This document shows positions 36,308 to 43,647 of a stretch of DNA of 64,000 nt, piece by piece (the stretch's first letter is position 1; each line of letters begins with the position of its first letter). Under the pieces are notes generated by a model. It did no database searches. It was not told the DNA's origin and saw only the letters and a program-made list of their open reading frames with translations. Location of the stretch: NCBI RefSeq assembly GCF_013340285.1, contig NZ_BLVO01000013.1, positions 603,574 to 667,573 of the forward strand, read 5' to 3'. Source of the stretch: Desulfovibrio subterraneus (GTDB lineage: Bacteria > Desulfobacterota > Desulfovibrionia > Desulfovibrionales > Desulfovibrionaceae). A program made the position numbers and the translations under genes.

Positions 36308-36538
36308 TTAAACGGCGTGGTGCAGGTGGTGCGGGCACGCCTCTCGCGAATTGTGACACATTTTGCCCAGACAGAGATGGTCTTGCTGGTGATACATGGG
36401 CCGTAGTCTCAGCTTTCTGTTGCCGGTGCTGCACATGGTGGAACGCCGGAAAGAGAGGAGACCGGAAGCCGCGCGCATGATCTTGACAGAGATGAACACA
36501 ACCAGTGCATACAATGCAGTACCAAGGATGATTTCCAT
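36308..36538 (-). CDS. Small Cys/His-rich membrane protein, twin 2
   Basis: 76 residues, paralog of 35579-35809. One predicted membrane helix (IILGTALYALVVFISVKI), then a basic linker RKLRLRP and a Cys/His tail with His50, His54, Cys56 (HLCLG), Cys61, His62, Cys68 and CPHHLHHAV. These could bind a metal or form a redox centre; which side of the membrane they face is not decided, although the positive linker suggests the cytoplasm. GGAGG lies four bases before the ATG. Its leader shares the 18-bp palindrome, GTGGCCA and the ribosome-site block with twin 1, so the whole unit is duplicated. Confidence 0.65.
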   Translation of the reverse strand: MEIILGTALYALVVFISVKIMRAASGLLSFRRSTMCSTGNRKLRLRPMYHQQDHLCLGKMCHNSREACPHHLHHAV

Positions 36539-36601
36539 AACGCCTCCTTTTGATTGATGGGCCACTCAGGTGTGGCCACAGTTCAAATGTACAATTCGAG
36601 C

Positions 36602-36619
36602 TTGTGAATGCAAGCACAA
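36602..36619. promoter_or_regulatory. Rex-like palindrome upstream of twin 2
   Basis: Exact repeat of TTGTGAATGCAAGCACAA, 64 bp from the ATG. On the minus strand TTGCAT, 16 bp, TACATT may form the promoter, so a bound repressor would cover the -35. Confidence 0.6.
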
Positions 36620-36898
36620 AGTGCATTTTCAGTCCAATTAAGACAAAGTGAAACATTACTGCAGTTCTGTTAGTGTCGTGTTGCTGCATTTAACTCAACT
36701 GGTGCTGTGTTGTTTTGTGATATTGTGGTGTGGTGTTGTTATATTTATATGTGATGCATTGTTTCAATATGTAGCTGATGTATTTTGAGTCAGTGGTACT
36801 ATATAATTGCCTGAAATTATTGATTGTTTGCATAATCAATGATGAAAGTCTCTGCTTTGCGCCGGCTGTATGTTTTGCAGGGCAGAAATGCAGATGTG

Positions 36899-36931
36899 AA
36901 AAAGGCCGGAAGCATGATGCTTCCGGCCTTT
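36899..36931 (-). terminator. Terminator of PAP2/glycosyltransferase operon
   Basis: AAAGGCCGGAAGCA / TGCTTCCGGCCTTT, 3-nt loop, then TTTTTC on the minus strand. Very similar in sequence to the terminator at 36180. Confidence 0.9.
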
Positions 36932-36961
36932 GGCGTTTCTGGCTGGTATTGCGGCGTGTGG

Positions 36962-38959
36962 CTATTGTGCCGCAGGATCGGGCGGTGCGGCAAGTTCAGG
37001 CGTAGTGCGCCGTATTGCCAACAGGTATTCATTGCTGGGCTTGGGGTCCACCAGAATCTGGTGATGGACTATCTCCATGCCCTCGGGCTTGTTGGGCCAT
37101 TCTTCCCAGTGCTTTCTGCGCATGGCAATGACCACATCGGGATGTTCCTGCACAAAGGCATCCAGTTCGGGCCAGTCGTTGGTCTCAAAGATGTTGGCCT
37201 TGACGTAATAGCTGTAGGTGCCGGAGTAGATGCGGTAGCTCGCCGGAGCAAAGCCGTTGAGCATATATGTGCGCATGACAGTGGCCTGCGCCTTGGGGCT
37301 CATTATGGAATCCAGCGCGGGTGCCGTTATGGTGCCCAGAGGCAATATGAATACGGTTACACATACTGCAAGCAGAAGCAGTCCGCCTTCAGCGCGGCGC
37401 GGCGCGGCTATCCAGAGAATGGCGGCGGATACACCGGCAATGGCGGCAAGGTAGTCCCAGCCGACAATCTGAACATGGAAGGGATTGTTGAAGAACTCAA
37501 TGTAGACAAGGCCGCCGGCAATACCCGCAAACAGCAGGGCGAAGAGGCGGAACATCATGCGGCACCGGCCCGGGGTGAGGCGCATGAGCGCCCGCGCGCT
37601 CAGAATGGCGAGCAACGGGAAGAGTGGCAGCAGATACACCGGCAGCTTTATGCTGATGGCGGAAAGCAGGGCAAAGCCTGACAGCACGGAAATCCACACA
37701 TAGGCAAGGCCCATGCGTTCCGGTTGTCTGGTAGCCCAGAGATTCTTGTAGAACTGTACCCCGAAAAGGCGCTCCCACGGCACCGTGATAAGCAGGAATG
37801 TCCACGGCATCATCACGCCTGAAAGGGTGGCAAAGTAGAACCACCACGGCTGGCCGTGATGCCAGGTATCCGTTGCCCGCTTTATGATCTGCTGCTGAAA
37901 GATGTTTCGCAGGTAATCAGGATCTTCCGTAAAGTAGGCGGCGCTGACCCACGCAAGACAGACTGCGGTCATGACGCCGAAACCTATGGCAACATCCCAG
38001 CCCAGCAGCCGCTTGATGCGGAACCGCCATACGGTAAAGAGGATGGTGGAAACAACGGGGAAGGCCAGACCCAGCGGTCCCTTGGTTATTGTGGCAAGAC
38101 CTGCGAAGAAGAAACCGAGCACGACCCAGCCGAAGGCGCTTTCCTTCTGCCAGCCCTTGAAGAGGCAGAGGTGGGAAAGGGTGATGAGCGTGGCAAACAG
38201 CAGGTCCATGCGCGAATAGTGCATCATGCCCACCGTGAAGAAGGTGGAGAGCAGCACCAGACCGGCGGCAAGCGAGGTTTTCTTGTCTTCGCCGAGGACA
38301 CGGGCAAAGAGGTAGGTCGCCAGTGTGAACATCAGGCCGGACACGGCTGCGCCGAGCATGAAGAGCTTTGGTGATGCTTCGCCTACCAGCGGATACAGAG
38401 CCTTGAGCAGCCAGAAATAGACCGGCGGCTTGTCCGGATAGGGTATGCCGTTCAGATAGAGAACGATCCACTTTTTGGCGTTGATAACGTGCTCGAACAC
38501 GTTGGCGTAGCGGATTTCATCCGAGAACCACAGCGCGCGGCTGTCCAGCGTGAACCATGTCTGCAGCGCCACAATCACGAACAGGGTGAGCATGGGCAGG
38601 TAGGCAAGGGTGTCGAAACAGTGGTCCAGCATACCCTTGGGAACGGGCTGGAACTGTGCGCCCTTTACCTTTTTGCCATTACCCTTCCTGCCTGTTTTTG
38701 CAGTTGCGGAATCGGCAGGTTCGGCGGTTACGGAATCTGCGGGGGCATGTTCGTCCGTAGAAGAGGCATGCTCTGCGTATGTGCCGACAGCGTGTTCGGG
38801 CGGCAGGGCCGAATGTTCACACTGTTCGTTCGTGGCGGAGGTTGTAGAAGTCCGGTCGGGACCATGTCCGGCAGATTCCTGCTGTTCGCGTTCCGGCGCG
38901 CTTGAGGAATCGGACATGGGCCAGTCGGTAGATTTGGGGCGATCGGGAGAGTCGGTCAT
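36962..38959 (-). CDS. ArnT-like GT-C glycosyltransferase (family 39/83)
   Basis: 665 residues. Integral membrane enzyme that should move a sugar from a polyprenyl-phosphate carrier to a periplasmic acceptor such as lipid A or protein. About 11-12 membrane helices from residue 118 on; the acidic motif of the first periplasmic loop is WFSDEIRYA (Asp147, Glu148), as in ArnT. The first 110 residues are a Ser/Thr/Glu-rich, charged, low-complexity tail not found in ArnT. Coupled to the upstream PAP2 gene: its ATG overlaps the stop region (TGAAATG). Substrate unknown. Confidence 0.88.
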   Translation of the reverse strand: MTDSPDRPKSTDWPMSDSSSAPEREQQESAGHGPDRTSTTSATNEQCEHSALPPEHAVGTYAEHASSTDEHAPADSVTAEPADSATAKTGRKGNGKKVKGAQFQPVPKGMLDHCFDTLAYLPMLTLFVIVALQTWFTLDSRALWFSDEIRYANVFEHVINAKKWIVLYLNGIPYPDKPPVYFWLLKALYPLVGEASPKLFMLGAAVSGLMFTLATYLFARVLGEDKKTSLAAGLVLLSTFFTVGMMHYSRMDLLFATLITLSHLCLFKGWQKESAFGWVVLGFFFAGLATITKGPLGLAFPVVSTILFTVWRFRIKRLLGWDVAIGFGVMTAVCLAWVSAAYFTEDPDYLRNIFQQQIIKRATDTWHHGQPWWFYFATLSGVMMPWTFLLITVPWERLFGVQFYKNLWATRQPERMGLAYVWISVLSGFALLSAISIKLPVYLLPLFPLLAILSARALMRLTPGRCRMMFRLFALLFAGIAGGLVYIEFFNNPFHVQIVGWDYLAAIAGVSAAILWIAAPRRAEGGLLLLAVCVTVFILPLGTITAPALDSIMSPKAQATVMRTYMLNGFAPASYRIYSGTYSYYVKANIFETNDWPELDAFVQEHPDVVIAMRRKHWEEWPNKPEGMEIVHHQILVDPKPSNEYLLAIRRTTPELAAPPDPAAQ

Positions 38960-38960
38960 T

Positions 38961-39569
38961 TCAGTCCCTGTTCCAGATGGTGTGTATGACGTACGCAGAA
39001 AAACTGCCTAACAGTATGCCGAAGAATACGTCGCTGGTGTGATGCATTTCAAGATACACGCGGGAAAAGCCCAGAAGGGCTGCGTAGCATCCCAGAAGCA
39101 ACGGAACTATATGATTTTTGAAAAAGTAGGTCAGGGGTATGGTGCTGCCAATGATTTCCGCGGTATGACCTGAAGGCAGGGAGTTGTGGGCGGAATCGAA
39201 GGACCATGGCATATACAGCCCGTCCACGCCGGGGCGGGGTCTGCCGATGGCTACTTTGAAAATACGCACCAGCAGGAAGGAAACTGCAAGCTGGACCAGA
39301 ATATATGCCACGACGAAACGGGTGAGCCTGGCATCGTGCCGCTTGCGGGCGGCAATGAGTATGCCCGCGTAAATGACATACATTGTGGGGTTGCCCCAGT
39401 CTGTCAGCAGCTTCATGTAATAGGTTGTGTCAGGATGCGCTGCGCGGTAAGCGCGGAAAAAGGGAATGACTTCGGCCGAGGTGCCTATTGTTGCCGTAAC
39501 AAGGAGCAGCAACAGGCATAGAGGCAGAATGCTCAATACATGTTGGGTGACGGGGTAGCTGTAACGCAT
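38961..39569 (-). CDS. PAP2-family membrane phosphatase
   Basis: 202 residues with five to six membrane helices. All three PAP2 motifs are present: KVAIGRPRP (KX6RP), PSGHT, and SRVYLEMHHTSD (SRX5HX3D). Such enzymes remove phosphate from undecaprenyl diphosphate or lipid A. Operon with the ArnT-like gene; together they suggest lipid-carrier recycling or lipid A remodelling. Confidence 0.93.
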   Translation of the reverse strand: MRYSYPVTQHVLSILPLCLLLLLVTATIGTSAEVIPFFRAYRAAHPDTTYYMKLLTDWGNPTMYVIYAGILIAARKRHDARLTRFVVAYILVQLAVSFLLVRIFKVAIGRPRPGVDGLYMPWSFDSAHNSLPSGHTAEIIGSTIPLTYFFKNHIVPLLLGCYAALLGFSRVYLEMHHTSDVFFGILLGSFSAYVIHTIWNRD

Positions 39570-39748
39570 GGGGCCTTATACGGTGAATTGGTCCGCAAGT
39601 GAAGAAAAAGCTGGGGCCACGAGGGGTGCAGAAAAATGCGTTAACCTATTGACGAGACTTTTTAGCAAGTGTAGGCCGTTCTGCTCTACTGCGGAGTATC
39701 CGCTTCTGTTTTCACTTTCTATCAGTTCCCGTTCAGGGAGGATTACCT

Positions 39749-41191
39749 ATGTTATCAGCTCTTCGTAATCGATGGCACGCACCGGGCGGCTACAAGGACG
39801 TTTTGCGGGTGGGGCTGCCCCTTGTGGTGAGCCTTGGCTCCACTACGCTCATGGAGTTCACTGACCGCGTCTTCCTCAGCCATTACTCTGAGGATGCCAT
39901 CGCCGCATCCATGCCCGCCGCTATGGCCAACCTGACCTTTCTGCTCTTTTTCATAGGAGTGGGGAGCTATGCCAACGTGTTCATTGCCCAGTACAGCGGT
40001 GCTGCGCAGCGTTCGCGCGTGGGCGCGGCTCTGTGGCAGGCCATTTACTTCTCCATCTTCGGCGCTGTGGTGCTCGCATCCATGTCCTTTTTTGCCGAGC
40101 CCATATTCAGGCTGGCGGGGCATAGCGAATCCGTCTTCCGGCAGGAGGTCATCTACTTCCGTATCCTGTCCGTGGGCAGCGGTCTTGCGCTCACCGCCAG
40201 TTGCATCGGGTGCTTTTTCTCCGGCCGGGGTATCACCAAGCCCAATATGGTGGTCAACCTTATTGCCACGGCCATTAACGTGCCGCTCGACTACATGCTC
40301 ATTTTCGGTGTGGGGCCTTTCCCCGAAATGGGTATAGCCGGTGCGGGCATTGCCACGGCATCGTCGTGGGGCATGCAGCTTGTCATGTATTGCTGGCTTG
40401 TGTTCACCAAGGAAAATGACTGTGAATTCGCCGTGTGGCGCTCGCGGGCCTTTGATCCTGCCCTGTTCCGCCGCATGATGCGTTTCGGGTTGCCCAGCGG
40501 GGTGAACAGCTTTTTCGACCTGTTCGCCGTGGGCTTTTTCATATTCATCGTCGGCAGACTGGGCAGTGCGGAGCTTGCCGCCTCCAACATCGTGTTCTCT
40601 CTGGATACGGTTGCCTTCCTGCCCATGATCGGTCTTAACATCGCCATCTCCACGCTGGTGGGGCAGGCTCTGGGGAGCGGAAAGCCGGACGAGGCCGTGC
40701 GCGCCACATCCAGTACGCTGCACATAGCAATGTTGTGGATGGGTACCATGGCCCTGCTCTTTGTAACGGTGCCGGGCTGGCTGCTGGACGTATTCCGTCC
40801 GCAGGATATGAACGCCGCATGGTTTGCCGAAGTGCAGAAAGAGGGCGTGGTGCTGTTGCGGTTCGTGGCCTGTTACAGCCTGCTCAGTTCCATGGCTCTT
40901 GTCTACTTCGGCGCGGTGCGCGGTGCGGGTGATACCCACTATGTCATGTGGGCCATCGTGTTCAGTGCCATTATGTTGCTGGCTGTGCCGTTGCTCGTTG
41001 CCCAGCTGGTGTTTGATGCGGGTTTGAACGGACTGTGGGCGGTATTCACCTTCTATGTGGTTGTGCTTTCCGCAATTGCATACAGAAGGTTCCACTACGG
41101 ACCATGGAAGAGCATGCTGGTGATCGAAAGGGAGCAGCCGGAAGCAGCCGTTAAGGATGATGCCGACCGCAAGTGTGTGTCTCTGGATTAG
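39749..41191 (+). CDS. MATE-family efflux transporter
   Basis: 480 residues, twelve membrane helices in two MatE halves. The first half starts LPLVVSLGSTTLMEFTDRVFLSHYS; the second contains GLPSGVNSFFDLFAVGFF and LVGQALGSGKPDEA. It exports organic cations or drugs with Na+ or H+. GGGAGGA precedes the ATG. A possible promoter TTGACG lies at 39648. The C-terminal 20 residues are charged and cytoplasmic. Confidence 0.94.
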   Translation: MLSALRNRWHAPGGYKDVLRVGLPLVVSLGSTTLMEFTDRVFLSHYSEDAIAASMPAAMANLTFLLFFIGVGSYANVFIAQYSGAAQRSRVGAALWQAIYFSIFGAVVLASMSFFAEPIFRLAGHSESVFRQEVIYFRILSVGSGLALTASCIGCFFSGRGITKPNMVVNLIATAINVPLDYMLIFGVGPFPEMGIAGAGIATASSWGMQLVMYCWLVFTKENDCEFAVWRSRAFDPALFRRMMRFGLPSGVNSFFDLFAVGFFIFIVGRLGSAELAASNIVFSLDTVAFLPMIGLNIAISTLVGQALGSGKPDEAVRATSSTLHIAMLWMGTMALLFVTVPGWLLDVFRPQDMNAAWFAEVQKEGVVLLRFVACYSLLSSMALVYFGAVRGAGDTHYVMWAIVFSAIMLLAVPLLVAQLVFDAGLNGLWAVFTFYVVVLSAIAYRRFHYGPWKSMLVIEREQPEAAVKDDADRKCVSLD

Positions 41192-41224
41192 GCAGGGGCA
41201 ATCGGGGTCTTGGAGGCCCTGCGG

Positions 41225-41509
41225 TTATTCCACGGCGGCAACCTTGGAGAGCATGCCGTATTCACGGCCTTTGCGGGCGTCGATCTTGAGCGTCATGTAG
41301 ATGCGGTCACAGTCGGCTTCCAGCGCCTTGTAACAGTCGCTCACGGCAGCCATTACGCTGTCCCAGTCACCTTCGATGACCGTGCCCATGGGGTTGAGCT
41401 GGAACATGAGACCGCTGGATTTAAGCACATTCAGTGCCCGTTTGACATAGGGGCTGACGCTGTCGCCCTTATCCATGGGAAAAATGGAAAGCTCTGCAAT
41501 GACGGACAT
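41225..41509 (-). CDS. MTH1187-family thiamine-binding protein
   Basis: 94 residues, the normal length of this family (YkoF/DUF77 ferredoxin-like fold). Typical strands are VIAELSIFPMDKGDSVSPYV and LNPMGTVIEGDWDSVMAAV. Homologs bind thiamine or its pyrimidine; the role is not established. AGGAG lies before 41509, so longer frames upstream (to 41623) are rejected. Confidence 0.88.
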   Translation of the reverse strand: MSVIAELSIFPMDKGDSVSPYVKRALNVLKSSGLMFQLNPMGTVIEGDWDSVMAAVSDCYKALEADCDRIYMTLKIDARKGREYGMLSKVAAVE

Positions 41510-41602
41510 GATTCTGCTCCTGTGCTTGAGATGATTCTGACGCGCCGGAACGGTGCGTTGCGACACGCGGCGCAGGCGAGTTGTAGCCTGTAACCGGACA
41601 CA

Positions 41603-41647
41603 AGAAAAGGCGGGAGGGAACATAAGTTCTCTCCCGCCCGTTTTTTT
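41603..41647 (-). terminator. Bidirectional terminator upstream of thiamine-binding gene
   Basis: GGCGGGAG...CTCCCGCC with inner GAAC/GTTC pairing; TTTTCTTG on the minus and T7 on the plus strand. It ends the Maf/DUF115 transcript. Confidence 0.88.
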
Positions 41648-41662
41648 GCTGAAGCGGAAAGG

Positions 41663-43420
41663 TTAGGCAGCCTTGTGGGCTTCCAGTGAGCGCCTGCCCA
41701 GAATGAAATCCATGAACTCCACCTTTTCCATGACTTTCTTTGAAACGGCCTTGAAGCGTTGCGCTTCCTTGGCCGTATAGCGCGTAATCCCGTCACGCAG
41801 TCCTGCCACGTCCATGATCTCGTTGTAGAGATAGGGCAGATATATGGGGTCCTGACTCAGGAACATGTGGATGCTGCCGAACAGGGACCGGATTTCGCCA
41901 AAGTTGCGGTCGGGTTTTTTGAACAGCTTTTCCATACGCTTATGGGCATGGCGCAGCGAGTTTCGCCAGCTCGGGGCGCGTTCTTCAAAAACGGGCTGCT
42001 CGCAGGCGGAGCGGGACTGAAGCATACGCAGACGGTAGAGCTCAAGGGCCGGTGATTCCGACGTCAGGAAACCGTCATCCGCCACCTGCTCAAGGGTGCT
42101 GTTCGTTGCGGTGGTGATGACGTAGCCGCCGCCGTAAATATTGCGCACGTTCAGGCCGAGGCGTTTGATGTCCTGCTCCATTTCGCGGGCAGAGGTCAGG
42201 TACTGCACGCTGGTGCGGATGGGGTTGCCGTCCAAATCCTTCAGTTCCAGCGAATTGGCAACGGTGCCCGTGCAGTGGTGGCCTGCGGCGTGGGATTTTT
42301 CACGCCATGCGAAGTCCTGCCCCACAAGGGTTATATCGCGCACGCCCATCCAGTGCAGGAAGCGCATGAGTGCTACGGATACGTTCCCCGCGGCGTCCAG
42401 AACAAGATCGTCGGTTCCGGCTATAAAGGTGGCAAGGCCGCCGACCGTCCATAAGGGAATGGTGGGGCCGGGGTACTGTTCCACCACTTCCTGCTTGGTC
42501 TTGGTGGAATATATGAGCGGAATATCGCGCGCGAATTCCGGATCAAGCCGCTTGAAAACATGCAGCATGCCGTCACTGAAGTCGATGGACATGCAGAAAT
42601 GTGGCTTTATGCCCACATGCTGCGCAGCCGTGAGCGTCTGCAGGGCGGTTACCACAAGGGCGGAGTGGGGCATAGCAGCGAGCGCCGGACCGTATTCCGC
42701 AAGGGAGGGGCCTGCACCCACGATTACAGCCTTGATACCCTTGCCCGCATCGCGCAGGGGGTTCACCGTGCCGTCGGAAAGGGCACGGCGGAAATTGTTG
42801 AGCTCGTTACCCACCATGATGTCCTGCGCCCTGCGCAGGGTGCCCATTTCCACACTCAGGTGTTCCAGCATCTCTTTGCATTCGCGGGTCCAGTACGCAT
42901 ACTGGGGGCTTATCTGCTGGCTGGGCATGTCTGCCCGCATGTATATCTTGCCGAACAGGAACTGCGTGTCGCAGCTGCGCACGGTCTGCTGAAGTACGTT
43001 GCGATCAGGGGGCAGAAAGACCAGCTTGCCCATCTGGATGAAGGGACGGTAGTCCGTCTGGCCAAGGCACACGGCAAGGATTTCGGGGTCCGGCTCCAGC
43101 ACATACACCTTGTGGGTGTCGCGGGTGTTGGAAAGCAGCTGGTTAATGCCGTACCCGAGGTTGCTGCCGACAACGAATGTCGCATCCAGCGGTGTCTGCT
43201 CGCGGGGAATCCATCCCTGATAGAAGGGGGCCGGAGGCATGGTCTCGAAGATGGTCCTCCCGTCCTTCAGGCGGAAATCGAGAATTTCCCAACGATTCAG
43301 ACCTATGCGGGTGTCGATGTCCGCAAGGTCCGGCTGCTGTTCCCTAAGCCACGCGGCAACGGGTTGTTTCTGCGCGGCCATGGCCCCAAGATTCTGTGTG
43401 TAGAATGGCGAGTACTTCAT
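41663..43420 (-). CDS. Maf/DUF115 (MptE-like) protein
   Basis: 585 residues. The central MptE-like domain (about 205-390) has VIVGAGPSLAEYGPALAAM, the Rossmann-like nucleotide loop, and DITLVGQDFAW. The family includes motility accessory factors that add nonulosonic acids to flagellin. There is no flagellin or flagellar cluster here, so the acceptor is unknown. No clear ribosome site precedes the ATG; a downstream ATG at 43381 is a possible alternative. Confidence 0.83.
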   Translation of the reverse strand: MKYSPFYTQNLGAMAAQKQPVAAWLREQQPDLADIDTRIGLNRWEILDFRLKDGRTIFETMPPAPFYQGWIPREQTPLDATFVVGSNLGYGINQLLSNTRDTHKVYVLEPDPEILAVCLGQTDYRPFIQMGKLVFLPPDRNVLQQTVRSCDTQFLFGKIYMRADMPSQQISPQYAYWTRECKEMLEHLSVEMGTLRRAQDIMVGNELNNFRRALSDGTVNPLRDAGKGIKAVIVGAGPSLAEYGPALAAMPHSALVVTALQTLTAAQHVGIKPHFCMSIDFSDGMLHVFKRLDPEFARDIPLIYSTKTKQEVVEQYPGPTIPLWTVGGLATFIAGTDDLVLDAAGNVSVALMRFLHWMGVRDITLVGQDFAWREKSHAAGHHCTGTVANSLELKDLDGNPIRTSVQYLTSAREMEQDIKRLGLNVRNIYGGGYVITTATNSTLEQVADDGFLTSESPALELYRLRMLQSRSACEQPVFEERAPSWRNSLRHAHKRMEKLFKKPDRNFGEIRSLFGSIHMFLSQDPIYLPYLYNEIMDVAGLRDGITRYTAKEAQRFKAVSKKVMEKVEFMDFILGRRSLEAHKAA

Positions 43421-43583
43421 GTGCGCGTATATGCAAAAATACTGCCACGGCTATGGCTGTGTTGAATGTTTATTTGATTCCGGTGTGTTGTGTGCGCTTT
43501 ATGCCGTGTTGGTCTGTAGCATTGAGGGCATGACGGCCCGCAGGCGTCACGATGCCGACAGGGGCGCAACGCGGCATGTGACA

Positions 43584-43617
43584 TAAAAAAACGCACTCCG
43601 GTCAGGGAGTGCGTTTC
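43584..43617 (-). terminator. Terminator of GH13-like lipoprotein gene
   Basis: AAACGCACTCC / GGAGTGCGTTT, 6-nt loop, then T7 on the minus strand. Confidence 0.93.
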
Positions 43618-43647
43618 GGGTGAGGTCTCAGATGTTTTGCGTTGCAG

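Larger units (their letters stand above)
36539..36961. other. AT-rich gene-free region upstream of twin 2
   Basis: No supported gene. It holds the leader and palindrome of twin 2 (36602-36619), an AT-rich stretch (36680-36840) of different composition from the surrounding genes, and the terminator of the glycosyltransferase gene. Confidence 0.5.

Noticed and set aside
36602-36640. Sigma-54 promoter reading of the twin leader
   Set aside because: The GC and GG pairs do not reach the -24/-12 spacing of TGGCAC-N5-TTGC in either copy.
39755-41095. 446-codon open frame on the minus strand
   Set aside because: Antisense to the MATE transporter gene; its His-rich composition is a reversal artefact.
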